Part shown: piece after piece, positions 1 through 10,033 of the stretch
Layout of the letters: every line of letters starts with the position of its first letter
Numbering within the stretch: the stretch's first letter is position 1
From: Gymnothorax reevesii
Lineage: Eukaryota; Chordata; Actinopteri; Anguilliformes; Muraenidae
Direction: 5' to 3'
NCBI GenBank assembly: GCA_029721435.1
Contig: CM056574.1
Location: 71,963,501 to 72,027,500, forward strand
Length of the DNA: 64,000 bases
Program-made: the position numbers and the translations under genes
Notes under the pieces: model-generated
Database searches by the model: none
What the model was told of the DNA's origin: nothing
The model's input: the letters and a program-made list of their open reading frames with translations, nothing else

Positions 1-276
1 GGCTTCTGGCAGATCCCTCTAACAGATAGAGCAAAAGAGATCTCGACCTTCGTCACACCAGATGAATTATACCAATACAAGGTCATGCCATTTGGAATGA
101 AAAATTCTCCGGCCACCTTCCAACGTCTGGTAAATAGAGTGATTGCTGGACTACCAGGATGTGAGGCCTATATCGATGACATTATCATCACCAGTGACAG
201 CTTCCAAGAGCACCTCACCTACATCAGAAACTTCTTTCAGAGAGTGAGTGATGCCAAAAGTCAAAGTTATCACTGA
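1..276 (+). pseudogene. Reverse transcriptase fragment of a Gmr1-like Ty3/gypsy element (copy 1)
   Basis: The reading frame is open from base 1, so the gene starts outside the window. It encodes the palm region of a Ty3/gypsy reverse transcriptase, the enzyme that copies element RNA into DNA. Visible motifs are GFWQIPL, the VMPFGMKNSPATFQ block and the active-site YIDD (about residues 56-59 of this fragment). After the block around HLTYIR the frame meets a stop at 276. The expected thumb-region residues are missing and the frame has shifted, because the next recognisable block (VITEFPEPTT) is read in another frame. I see a deletion plus frameshift near 255-310, so this is a dead copy. The same region occurs on the minus strand at 4866-5640. 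Confidence 0.9.
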
Positions 277-317
277 ATTTCCTGAGCCAACAACTAAAAG
301 ACAGCTCATTTCTTGGG

Positions 318-869
318 ATGGCTGGCTACTACAGAAAATTCTGTAAAAATTTCTCTATCATCTCTGAACCTTTGACAAATTTACTGAAGAAAAATGCAAA
401 ATTTGTTTGGGATGAAAAATGTCAAAATTCGTTTGACCAGCTGAAAGCTATTCTCAAAAATGCACCAGTTCTCTTATCTCCCAATTTCAAAAAGGAGTTC
501 AAGTTGGCAGTTGATGCCAGTGACATTGGTGCAGGTGCAGTTTTACTGCAAGAAGACACTGATGGAGTAGATCATCCTGTTTGTAACTTTTCCAAAAAGT
601 TTGATAAACATCAGAAAAACTATTCAACAATTGAAAAAGAATGTTTGGCACTTGTTTTGGCTTTACAACATATTGAAGTCTATTTGACTTGTTCAGCTAC
701 TTCCATCAAGGTCTTCAGTGATCACAATCCCCTCACATTCTTGCACATGATCAAAAACAAGACTCAAAGATTACTGAGAAGGAGTTTACTTTTGCAAGAG
801 TATGATTTGGATATTTCTCACATCAGGGGAAAAGATAATGTAAGCCCAGATACACTTTCACGCATGTAA
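318..869 (+). pseudogene. RT connection and RNase H domain of the Gmr1-like element (copy 1)
   Basis: This is a 183-codon open frame starting inside the conserved block FLGMAGYYRKF, two codons after the frame break, so the ATG at 318 is unlikely to be a true start. Residues about 55-170 form a Ty3/gypsy RNase H domain, which removes the RNA strand during reverse transcription. The acidic catalytic positions are visible in AVDASD, TIEKE and SDHNPL. The frame ends with GKDNVSPDTLSRM and a stop at 867-869. Only about 190 bases separate this stop from the polypurine tract and LTR, with no integrase between. In ordinary Ty3/gypsy elements integrase would follow RNase H. This matches the Gmr1 order seen in full in copy 2. 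Confidence 0.9.
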
Positions 870-1060
870 TTTTATTTCTTTATTTGATTGTGAAAAATGT
901 ACTTTTACTTTTCTATTTGATTGTGAGACTTGCACTGGTTGTTATGTATATGATTGTTATCATGATCAATGATATGTTTGTGTAAAGTTCAATATTGTTC
1001 TGATTATAAAACTGTGTTAATTTTAACATAAGAAAGCTTTTAGCAAACCTTTCTTCTCTT

Positions 1061-1072
1061 AAACAGGGGAGG
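1061..1072 (+). promoter_or_regulatory. Polypurine tract of Gmr1-like copy 1
   Basis: The purine-rich run AAACAGGGGAGG lies directly before the LTR terminus TGTTATG. This is the expected position of the primer for plus-strand DNA synthesis in LTR retrotransposons. The 190 bases between the RNase H stop and this tract are AT-rich and hold nothing else I recognise. Confidence 0.75.
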
Positions 1073-1541
1073 TGTTATGTATGATAATTTTTTGTACAGC
1101 ATTATATTTCATTTGTAAATGAAGATTTGTTACATGCAGTTTTGCTGCCTTGCTGGTCAGCTATATTTATTTTGTTCATTGGCACCCTCTGGTGGCGTGT
1201 ATTTGTAAAATCATTAAGAAAAGACTACTGATTTCTAGAAGCTTCTGGCACTTTCCTGCTTGGAGGGGGCGGGATTTCCCTAGAATCCTGTGGATCCTTC
1301 TGGAAGGTTGCTAGACTATAAAAAGGCTGTGATTTTAAGCACAGCAGAGACAGAGAGTGCAGACAGCAGAAGAGAGCAGACCAGAGTTTTTTTTTGGCAA
1401 CAGTCAAATAGTGGCATTGAAGTGTTATTAGGAATTAAATAGTGGATATAAAATTTTTTGTACAACTTTTTTTTTTTAGAATAAATTTGTTTTAGTTGTA
1501 CTTGCCAGTTTTCTTTGTTGTAATTTTTCCAAGTCATAACA
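1073..1541 (+). mobile_element. 3' LTR of Gmr1-like copy 1
   Basis: A 469-bp LTR is bounded by the perfect inverted ends TGTTATG (1073-1079) and CATAACA (1535-1541), of the TG...CA type. Inside are a TATA-like box (TATAAAAAG at 1317-1325), about 25 bases upstream of a likely initiation region, and a polyadenylation signal AATAAA at 1480-1485. It immediately follows the polypurine tract, which fixes it as the 3' LTR. A second diverged LTR of the same family lies on the minus strand at 3862-4347. Confidence 0.88.
1317..1325 (+). promoter_or_regulatory. TATA box in the LTR
   Basis: TATAAAAAG lies inside the LTR, about 155 bases upstream of the AATAAA signal, an arrangement that fits a U3-R promoter. 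The position is seen directly; promoter function is inferred from LTR layout. Confidence 0.6.
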
Positions 1542-2224
1542 CTGGAAACAAGCTTAATATGGTTTCAAATGGTATGGTATGGTATTAATTGTATTTTTTG
1601 GCATTTCAAGCAGTTGCGCAGTACATATGCGTCATGAGCCTAGCCAGAGAATTTGGCACAGATGCTTAACATGCGCTTATCGCACACAACCTGAACATTA
1701 ATGCTGTGCCGACGCCTGTGGTCTCTGTACATTTGTACTAAACTTTAGTACTCTGTACTAAACTGATTGCAACGAGAGTACAATCAATGGCTCCCACAAC
1801 ACAGGGGAACCTGGCGACCCGGCTGATGTGGTGCAGCATAGCGTCAACCAACTGTGTCAGACACCTTGACACGGACGCCTGTGATATGTGCATGACATCA
1901 CCAGCCACTCACTGGAAAGACCCAGATGCCAGGACCGACAGCACAGTTATGACCTTGATGACCACCGGTATGTTTGTAATTGTTTGTAATGCCTTTGTAA
2001 TTGAACTAATTGGAGAACAGGCGGTTGCGTAATATCATATGATGATTTCGTTTGATAATTTATTATGGTTATGAGAAATGTAGTTTAGAAATAATACCGA
2101 ACAATCGAATACTGAATGTCTCAACCTTTACCAAGTTAAAAAATAAATAAAATTAATGTTAAAATTTGGCCTATAACCGAAATCAAACGCAATATTCCAT
2201 TTTGCCTTATGTTGGCGCTTGACC
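1542..2224. other. Interval without a recognisable gene
   Basis: This is unremarkable AT-moderate sequence between the LTR and the TTAA-flanked element. One short open frame (1787-2032) has no motif that I recognise. Nothing else is supported. Confidence 0.6.
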
Positions 2225-3147
2225 TTAAAGGCACTATCCGGCACCCCCCATGACCTAAATTGGGGTGTAACGCCGATTCAGCTAATTATACAAAAAATTG
2301 ATAGGTAAACATGCATAGTATATACCCTAAGGATCATTTTCCACATAATAGCATATTTAGTAAAAATTTTGTATTTTTATGAATTAATGACATGAGTCAA
2401 TAATTCACAACGATCGGCCATGACGAGTGTAGTTATATTTAGAACCACGGTCACGTGATGGTCATTCCCAAGAAAGATGGCGACAAGACCAACAACAAGG
2501 AAGAGGGGCCGACCTTCAATTTTTTCGCCAACCACATCGAAAAAAAGAAAATCTGAGTACGTGAAGAAGTATCGGGCCTGCCAAATAAACATTGGACAGA
2601 TGTACGATCGATGGGAGACGCTACGTGTGGGAAACAATTGGACTCACGAGGAAATGGCAACCAGATTACTGGACAGGTGAGAATCGTGTTGCTTGTGTAT
2701 TGCAGTGTATGTTTGTGATTCAATGGGACGAAAAGTATTTGCGGTGTGTAGTCGTGCTTCAGCATTCGGTACATATGTTTCCTTTGTCTAAATTTTACAT
2801 ATATTATGCAGTACTAAAACACAGTTGTAAACAGTGACAAAAACGACAACTTACCTGGCTTTCAACGCGGTGTGTTTACTTCCTGATAGCATACGGAAGC
2901 AGTCAGCCGGAAGCTCTTCTGCGCATGTCAGTGATGTCACGCTGACCGAATGTGAATCGCTGTGGTGTAGAAGCGAGTACGATGTAGATCAGTGGTGCGT
3001 CTGTAACCCCGACGGAATTCCCTCGAGAAATAATTTAAAAAAAAATTGAAAAAGGTGGCAAACAATCTCTTATAAGGTTGTTTAAATGGTAAAACCATGA
3101 AAAATGGCCTTTGTAGACCCCCAAAACGCGCTGGATAGTGACTTTAA
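2225..3147 (+). mobile_element. TTAA-flanked DNA transposon derivative
   Basis: TTAA occurs at both ends (2225-2228 and 3144-3147). Just inside, the left end reads AAAGGCACTATCCGGC and the right end, reverse-complemented, reads AAAGTCACTATCCAGC, giving imperfect terminal inverted repeats. TTAA target sites are known for piggyBac and Kolobok transposons, but I cannot choose between them. The interior holds a promoter-like region, an ATG in strong context and a short exon ending at a splice donor (2477-2676). No transposase body is visible, so the element is presumably non-autonomous. Confidence 0.6.
2477..2676 (+). CDS. Orphan 5' exon inside the TTAA element
   Basis: Translation starts at the ATG in AAGATGGCGAC, which has A at -3 and G at +4 and also matches a YY1-type initiator. 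The first residues are basic, with an RKRGRPS stretch resembling an AT-hook, followed by KKRKSEYVKK, a possible nuclear localisation signal. The frame continues to about codon 66 and runs into CAG|GTGAGA, a near-consensus splice donor (exon end 2676). Without splicing it stops immediately. I do not recognise the protein family. The likely origin is the first exon of the parent transposase or its partner, left behind after loss of the body. An E-box CACGTG lies just upstream. Confidence 0.45.
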
Positions 3148-3430
3148 TACAGCACTCAAAAGCGCTTAACAGAAAAAGCGCGTAAGCCAGGGGGAGAATA
3201 CGCGTAAGTGCTATTTGCCTGAGAAACGCCCGTAAATGCCCCAATTTTGGCCTTGCTCCGGCCCAAGTGCTTAACTGCCTTTGGGGCGCATAAGGCACAG
3301 ACTTGAGTCGAGGGGAGAATACGCGTAGGCTGAAAAGCATGTTGCTACGCGCTTTTGTCGACTTACGCGCATGGGAGAATAGACCCCTTAGTGCGTAACC
3401 CGTGTTCCCACAGTAACACATTCTTTTGGC
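3148..3430. repeat. GC-rich segment with repeated GGGAGAATACGCGTA motif
   Basis: GGGAGAATACGCGTA occurs near 3190 and 3313, with a shorter GGGAGAATAGAC near 3370. Several GCGCGTAAG-like words occur in both orientations (near 3178 and 3362). This suggests a small inverted-repeat element or its remnant, but I could not define clean ends or a target duplication. Confidence 0.35.
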
Positions 3431-3547
3431 CGAAGTTTAAAAAAACTTGGATATTCCAATTTTCAAATTTGGATATTTCTCTTTGAACTGTTGGAACACT
3501 TCATTTAGATTCATGAGAATCAGTGTCTGCTTCTCATTCTCATTCTT

Positions 3548-3793
3548 TCATACTTTTGAAATCCTTTTTTTCCTGGCATTACTCTGGAAATGTGATCTGG
3601 GAAAAAAAAAGTTTATCACTTTATCAACAAAATATTGAGGCAATGGTATGCCCATTGCCAGTTGAATGTCAGGTAAAATTCCAATATCTTTTCTCAATTC
3701 CCAAGCTCGTCTCACAAGAGAATTTGTAACACCAAATTCTTTGACTGTTTTTGAAATTGTCCGGCTTTTTGGTGCTAATGTTAAGAGCAACAA
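3548..3793 (-). pseudogene. Unrecognised transposon-like ORF fragment with helix-turn-helix look
   Basis: An 81-codon minus-strand frame contains a segment LAPKSRTISKTVKEFGV followed by SLVRRAWELRK. This has the alternating pattern of a short DNA-binding helical segment. From memory, similar segments recur in uncharacterised transposon-related proteins of fish and cnidarians, but I cannot name the family. It sits directly beside the minus-strand LTR, in repeat-dense surroundings. It may be a remnant and there is no sign of a complete gene. Confidence 0.3.
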
Positions 3794-3861
3794 AGTTTTT
3801 TGTTTTCCTAGTGATAATTTTAACTTATCTTTGATAACACCATTCTGAATTATTTTTGCTG

Positions 3862-4347
3862 TGTTATGACTTGAAAATCACAACAAAGAGAACCAGCAAT
3901 GACAACTTAAATTTATTCTTCACTGATTTGGTCCATAAAATTCTATAAATAATCCACTGGGTAATCTTATAATAGCACTCTGATGCCACAATAAAACTCT
4001 GATGCAAAGACAAAAACCCTCTACCAACTGACCAAAATCACAGCCTTGATAAAAACTAGGAACTTTCTGGAAAGATCTATAGGATTCCTGGGTGATCTGG
4101 CCTTCTCCACGATAGAAAATGCCAGAAACTTCTAGAAAGCACTCATCTATTTCATCACAAACAAGAGGTATTGCATCAGATCATGTGCTGCTACAAATAG
4201 ACTGTTATACCGACATACCAACAGAGGGTGCTAAATGATGAACAAAACAAACAAATAGCTCACCAGTAAGGCAGCACAAATAGTACCTAAGAAATCTCCA
4301 TTTACAAATGATATACAGTGCTGTACACAAAATACTCATAAATAACA
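3862..4347 (-). mobile_element. 3' LTR of Gmr1-like copy 2
   Basis: The LTR begins at 3862 with TGTTATGACTT, the reverse complement of the end of the copy 1 LTR (AAGTCATAACA). It ends at 4347 in AATAACA, a decayed form of the other terminus. Pyrimidine-rich CTTCCCCTC at 4348-4356 is the polypurine tract read on the other strand. The LTR is about 486 bp and clearly diverged from copy 1, so the two insertions are neither recent nor simple duplicates. Confidence 0.82.
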
Positions 4348-4521
4348 CTTCCCCTCTTTAGGAAAAGAAAGATTTGCAAAAAGCTTTCTTTTGTAAAAAT
4401 TAACATGGTTTTATCATCAGTATAATCTTGAACTATACACATAAAGTATCATTGATCATTATAACAGTCATATACCTGACAACCAGTGCAATTTTCACAA
4501 TCGCAAGTAGAGAAGTAAAAT

Positions 4522-4865
4522 TTACATGCGTGAAAGTGCATCTGGAATAACATTATCTTTTCCCCTGATGTGAGAAATATCTAAATCATACTCTTGCAAA
4601 AGTAAACTCCATCTCAGTAATCTTTGATTCTTGTTTTTGGTCCTCTGCAAGAATGTGAGGGGATTGTGATCACTGAAGACCTTGATGATGGAAGTAGCTG
4701 AACAAGTCAAATAGACTTCAAAATGTTGTAAAGCCAAAACAAGTGCTAAACATTTTTTTTCAACCTGATGTTTATCAAACTTTCTGGAAAAGTAACAAAC
4801 AGGAATTTTACTTCAGTGAATTTGTCAGAAAGTTCAGAAATGATAGAAAATGTTTTACAGAATTT
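4522..4865 (-). pseudogene. RNase H remnant of Gmr1-like copy 2
   Basis: The last 71 codons are open and match copy 1 closely (SDHNPLTFL block, then GKDNVIPDALSRM and a stop at 4522-4524). Upstream, the YYRKF and FSIISE blocks are still readable near 4810-4865. They jump directly to the FDKHQ block, so roughly 55 codons are missing. The lost part includes the AVDASD motif that carries the first catalytic aspartate, and the TIEKE motif has become VEKK. This RNase H could not work. Confidence 0.82.
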
Positions 4866-5640
4866 TCTGTAGTAGCCAGCTATCCTAGAAATCTCATTAG
4901 TTGTCATTTAGTTGTAGGCTCAGGAAATTCAGTGATAACTTTTACTTTTGCATCAATTTGTTTGACTTGCCCTGTCCGACAATATGACCTTAGTAAACAA
5001 CTGTAGCTTTACAAAAGTCACCTTTAACAACGTTGATAGTCAGCTTGGAATCACTCACTCTCTGATGTAGGTGAGGTGCTCTTGGAAGCGGTCACTGGTG
5101 ATGATAATGTCATCAATGTCGGGCTCACATCCTAGTAGTCCAGCGATCACACTGTTTAACAGACCTTGAAAGGTGGCTGGAGAATTTTTCATTTCAAAGG
5201 GCATCACCTTGTATTGGTACAATCCATTTGGTGTGACAAAGGCGGAGATCTCTTTTGCTCTATCTGTTAGAGGGATCTGCCAGAAGCCCTTGAGGAGCTC
5301 AAACCTGTTGACATACTTTGACTGTTCAACTTTGTCAATCCAGTCACCAATCCTGGGAATAGGATATGAGTCCATTTTTGGTAGTGTTCCCTTTCCTGTA
5401 ATCTCTCACCATTCTGTGTGTTCCATTGGGTTTCAGAACTAGGATGCACGGAAAACTCCAGTCACTGTTACTTGTTTAACAAAGTCATTTTTAAGCAGGT
5501 ATTTATCTTCTTGCTTAAGGTATTTCTGCGCCTTTAGATTCATTCTGTAAGGACGTTGTTTTACAGGCTTGGCATTATCTTGTAAGATGACATCATGGTA
5601 AACCATATCAGTCCTTGATGGGACGTCAGGGAATGTGAGA
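4866..5640 (-). pseudogene. Reverse transcriptase of Gmr1-like copy 2
   Basis: Readable blocks, in minus-strand order, are HDVILQDNAKPVKQRPYRMN (near 5600), then YLLKNDFVKQ, MDSYPIPRIGDWID, GFWQIPL, MKNSPATFQ and an active-site block. There the YIDD tyrosine is replaced by aspartate (DIDD). The frame breaks near 5440 and again downstream of HLTYIRE, and the thumb region is mostly lost. The VITEFPEPTT block is found near 4930. Placement downstream of integrase, not upstream, is what identifies the Gmr1 type. Confidence 0.85.
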
Positions 5641-5799
5641 CTATATTCAGATATGAGCTGCTTTAGCTGTTGAAAAGGTTCCAGGTGGGACAACCTGCTG
5701 TCATTATTTTGAAGAATGTCTGAATTTTCAAGTTTGGCTGGACCAGGTTCATTTTCCAAGGGGCAGTCACAATCTCCTTCAGAATTTTCCATTTCAATT

Positions 5800-6800
5800 G
5801 TATTTACCACATTGACAGGCTTTTGCTGGGTTTCTCTGTCAGTGTATTCTTTCAGCATGTTGATGTGACACATTTGTTTTTGTTTCCTCTTTCCAGGGGT
5901 TAAAATGACATAATTTAGATCACTGACCTTTTTGAGGACAGTGTAAGGGCCGCAACATCAGGCTCTTGGAGGGTTTCCAGGAATTGGCAAAAGGGCAAGG
6001 ACATTGTTAGCAGCTTTAAAACTTCTATTTTGGGAATGAAGGTCATGTCTGACTTTGATTTTGCCCTGAGCCTCTTTGAGATTAGACTTAGCAAAATCAC
6101 AAGCCTTAGAGAGATGATTACGGAAGTCAGAGACATACTGAAGCAAGTTAATTGGGACATCATCTTCGGCCAACAACTTTTCCACGGACTGTTTGCCCAA
6201 AAATAAGCTCAAAAGGACTGAACCCAAGAGACTTCTGAACAGCTTCACGGGCTGCAAACAAAAGAAGATGGACACCTTCATCCCAGGCTTTCTCTGTGTC
6301 AAGGCAGTAGGTCCTTATCATGTTCTTCAGGGTTTGATGGAACCTTTCCAAAGCAACTTGACTCTCAGGATGGTAAGCTGATGACCTGTATAATTTAATA
6401 CCAAACTCATGCATAACTTTTTGAAACATGCCAGACACAAAATTTGACCCGTGAACAGACTGAATAGACTTAGGAAGACTAACAAAGCAGAAAAACTTAG
6501 TAAAAGCCTTGATTATAGTCTTAGTCTTGATATTACAAAGTGGAATTGCCTCAGGAAACCGGGCGGAAGAACACAATAGTTAGTAGATACCAGACCTAGT
6601 CTTCGGCAATGGTCCAACACAGTCAATGATGATCCAACTGACAGGTTCTTTAAAAGCGATAATGGGCTCAAGTCAAGCCTTTAGAATATTCTGCTTCGGC
6701 ATCCCAACCATTTGACAAGTATGACAGGATTTGCAGTCCTGTACATCGGACCTCATGTAAGGCCAGAAGAAATGATTCCTAACATGTTGAACAGGCCTTT
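5800..6800 (-). pseudogene. Integrase core and C-terminal part, Gmr1-like copy 2
   Basis: The minus strand near 6790-6690 encodes HFFWPYM and CKSCHTC, the second half of the HHCC zinc-binding domain. The core follows: the first catalytic aspartate in IIDCVGPLP (about 6630), a frame break with a stop near 6580, then FPEAIPL. The expected second aspartate is replaced (SVHGSNF, V at the D position). Then come YHPESQ and LERFHQTLK, carrying the glutamate. A further frameshift lies near 6180. The C-terminal part (NVLALLPIPG) leads to MCHINMLKEY near 5870 and a linker of roughly 80 codons into RT. Loss of an active-site aspartate shows it is inactive. Confidence 0.85.
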
Positions 6801-8477
6801 TGCGTACGCGCAATTGCGGTCAGCTAAAATTGCATTTGAGGTGTGCGCTTATCCATCAGAAAAAGCTCAATTTCTGCGTGCCGAGCTATCCGAACTGCAG
6901 CGCCATCTAGACAGCATTTCCATACTCTTTCGCATAACGCGCAAAGGCCCATGAGAAACAGTGTATGGACACGCCAGACTTCAACTAATGGAACTGCGCT
7001 TTGCATCAACCACTAAAACCCACCAAAGATGGTGAAGCGGGTTGGATATATCGTCCAGCTTTCCACTCATACAACGTTGGATGTCAAAACCAAGGGCATA
7101 AAACCCGTTAAAACTGTCAGAAAGGACAGATAGGAGTAGGTAATGGACGTAAGCTTCCTCTAATCTATCGTATGAAAGTTTTCTTTGCTGAATTTTGGTT
7201 GTTTTGAAAGTGAAACTTGGTGTGATCAATTGGTCATTCCTGCTAGTAAATGGAGCCCCGGTTCGTTTCCCAGAAGCATAGTTGCTAATGTAGTTCGTTC
7301 ATTTAAAGTCAATGGTTCCAACTATGGAAGTTAGCACCAGTGATTTTGGGAAAAGCAAACAAGATTAGCCCCATTCACATCTCGACTGCAGTTTTTGCAG
7401 TGATTTTATTAATAAATTACAAGGGCTGGCCCCTAGTAAAACAAATCTTGGTTGACCAATAGTCGGCCTTTTTTCCCCAATCGTTCGAAATGAGAAAACT
7501 CTTTGGAGTCCCCTATTTTTGCTACCCTTTGTGATTCTGCTGTTGCACTTAAGAAGTTGAAGGATGACTGCACAATAGACTGATGCCTGTATTTGACCCC
7601 ACCATAAAACTTTGTATGTTGTTTTATTATATAGACCTGGTTCATCTCATTTCTGCTAATGAGAATTTAAGTCCCAGTATCATATTATTGTTAGCTGTAA
7701 CAATCATGAAGTCGAAAATTCTCATGGACTCCAACGTCTCTCAAATGGACACAAAATGGAAATGAAATTAAATAACGAATTAGGCTAAATAAGAGCAATT
7801 TTGTTTTCATTTCTGCTACTAATTGTTTACAAGTTAATTTGTTGGGTTTTAAATTCAAGCTTGCTGAGAACAGCTACATTACAGACCATTCCAGCAGACT
7901 ACTGCTTGGGATACCTTGTTTTTCCTCATTCATTGAAACCTCAATAGTAAATTAACCAGAAGTTCACTTTGAGTCGAACAGTCGTAAATATTATTAATAA
8001 CTTAATGACTAATCTAAGAAATTACTGAAGAATTAAATTTGATAAAGTAAATTCACACAATGACTCAAATGTCAACTTGCAAACTGTAATGCCTTGTGAA
8101 CGGAAACGGCGTTCAGTAAAAACTGTTTTTTTTTTTTTTTTACTTTCATACATGACTGGTCAATGATCTGCGACATGACGTTTGTTATCGTGCCATACAT
8201 TCAGCTAAGAAACAAAATAAGCTACAAAGAAGTTTCATTGGGTTCGTTTTCATACGGTTTAGGCTTGTCAGACTGGCTTCGGAGAGGAAGTTGAGAGAGG
8301 AAGTCTTGTGGGATTGAAGCTGCGAATTTATATTTGTGTTAACAGGTTTTCTTCACATAATTCGTCTGTTAAGTCTCAAACAATAATAGAGATTAGATGA
8401 TTTGCTCTCGAGGTATAACCTTTGTCGCAATAGAGGCAGGGAGAATCTTTCCACCATATTTTTCCATATTTATAAGA
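6801..8477. other. Unclassified left flank of the insertion block
   Basis: No recognisable protein or RNA gene. The first 160 bases are rich in TGCGC words. A pure T run lies at about 8128-8141. Short open frames on both strands show no motif. The CR1-like sequence becomes readable near 8480. Confidence 0.5.
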
Positions 8478-8898
8478 TGTACATAAAGGATAACAATGAG
8501 AATACTACGGCTGAATACTGTAAAATGCGGGCTGTGGTAAAAAAAAAAGAGCTGAGGAAGGCTAGACGACTGTATGAAAGAAATTGCAGAGAGGGAAAAA
8601 ACTAGCCCAAAGCGCTTCTTTCAGTACTGTAGCAGAAAAAGGAAAGTTAAAGAGCATGTTAAGTGCATAAAGAATAAAAATGGATCGCTGCTATATGATA
8701 ACAAGCATATTGCGGATGCCTTAAACAGTTACTTTGTTGAGAATTTTACCTCAGAGGGAGTCTTTATTTGGCCAGAGGGCATGTCAAATGCTCAAGATTA
8801 TTTAGCGGAAATTGAGGTTCGGGATAACGAAGTATTAGACAAGTTGCATAAACTAAAAGCAGATAAGGCAGCGGGTCCTGATGGCTTATATCCTAGAG
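8478..8898 (+). pseudogene. CR1-like LINE ORF2, segment 1 (before RT)
   Basis: This plus-strand segment encodes the region between endonuclease and reverse transcriptase. KELRKARRLYER is followed by a frameshift near 8575, then KTSPKRFFQY, ADALNSYFVENFT and LHKLKADKAAGPDGL, the last being the entry to the RT domain. It stops at 8898 because a hAT element has inserted there. The LINE resumes at 10034 after the target duplication. No endonuclease domain is visible upstream, so the copy is 5' truncated, as is usual for LINEs. Confidence 0.8.
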
Positions 8899-9015
8899 CA
8901 GGGGTTCCCAAACTTTTCCAAATCAGGGCCCACTTGAAAATCTAAAAAATGTCCGCGGCCCACTTTTGTCCTATAAACAGTACATAGATCAAATTATGCA
9001 TTCTCAGAACACTTA

Positions 9016-9144
9016 ACAGCAACAATAATTGTTGTTGTTGTTGTTAAGAAAATAAAATAAATAAAAAACAACAACAATAATTGTTGTTGTTGTTGTTGTT
9101 TTTTATTTATTTATTTATTTATTATTATTATTATTATTATAAAG
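9016..9144. repeat. Paired AAC/GTT microsatellite hairpins and TTA tract
   Basis: Two successive blocks (9016-9047 and 9066-9104) each join AAC units to GTT units through an AAT/ATT centre, so each can fold on itself. They are followed by TTTA and then TTA repeats to about 9144. This lies inside the hAT element. Confidence 0.8.
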
Positions 9145-9738
9145 ATTCAGAATTGAAATGAAAGCAGGGGGATAAAGGAAGCCCAAACTTTTAATCTGTG
9201 GTGTACACACAAGACAGAATTAATTATCGAACACAGTACGTGCTCCTCCGATTATGACCCCCGGTCATGATGACCAGAAAGCTACGTTCCGATCATAAAC
9301 TATATAAGGTTCCTAAAATATTGTGAGGTCAATAACACTTGTTATGGCCCCAATTTGTTATTACATTTACAACATAACAGCAACAGCAACAGCACCAGCA
9401 AGGGATGACAGACACAGTTTTAACAACTAAAACACATTTAATTTCTAACAAAGACAATAACTAAACTACTGACCAAGATTGAATAGGAAAAAAAAGAAAT
9501 ATTTACAGTCCCTTTTTGTGGGGGTGGCTTGGTGATGTCCTGGATGATGAAAATGCTCAATCACAGGCAAAGAAATCCACAAAAGAAACGTCACAGGTCT
9601 TGAGCAGAAATGACAGGTCTGGTCACACGTATCCTTCTTCTTGCAATTTCTCCTACTACTTTACTGTCTCAATTCTTTGCCTTATATACTCTTTTGCAGA
9701 CCCCACCCACATTTAGACCTCTTTTTTTTTTTTTCCGG

Positions 9739-9770
9739 GGACTTGCCCCAGACATGTCCAGGACATGTCT
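9739..9770. promoter_or_regulatory. Three tandem p53-type decamers
   Basis: Three consecutive decamers each match RRRCWWGYYY perfectly: GGACTTGCCC (9739-9748), AGACATGTCC (9750-9759) and GGACATGTCT (9761-9770), each separated by one base. Two decamers make a canonical p53-family response element; here there are three. They lie inside the hAT element. The match is read directly from sequence; binding is not shown. Confidence 0.6.
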
Positions 9771-10033
9771 AAACATAGCTCCAGTCTGAGCTGAATTTAA
9801 AAAAAAGGTAAATCCTGCCATCCAGTGGCCTATATTCACATTACACACTCAATAGGTTATTACTTCTAAATATTTTTTAAAATTGTGCAATAAATATTTT
9901 ACTATAAAAATAATAAAAAATCATATTTGCAAAAATGAATCATATTTTTAATGACCTCTCACGGCCCACCTGCAGTACCACCACGGCCCACCAGGGGGTC
10001 GCGGCCCACACTTTGGGAATCACTGTCCTAGAG

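Larger units (their letters stand above)
8899..10025. mobile_element. Non-autonomous hAT element with 8-bp target duplication
   Basis: TCCTAGAG at 8891-8898 is repeated at 10026-10033. The element begins CAGGGGTTCCCAAA and ends, reverse-complemented, CAGTGATTCCCAAA, so the termini are CAG-type inverted repeats typical of Charlie-like hAT elements. GCGGCCCAC words recur near both ends (8955, 9962-10008). It has no transposase frame. It splits the CR1-like LINE exactly, so it inserted later. Inside are paired AAC/GTT hairpins, an AT-rich stretch and three p53-type decamers. Confidence 0.88.

Noticed and set aside
1787..2032. 81-codon open frame with several cysteines and a GTATGT near its end
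   Set aside because: No recognisable motif, no partner exon and no repeat ends. Length is within chance expectation.
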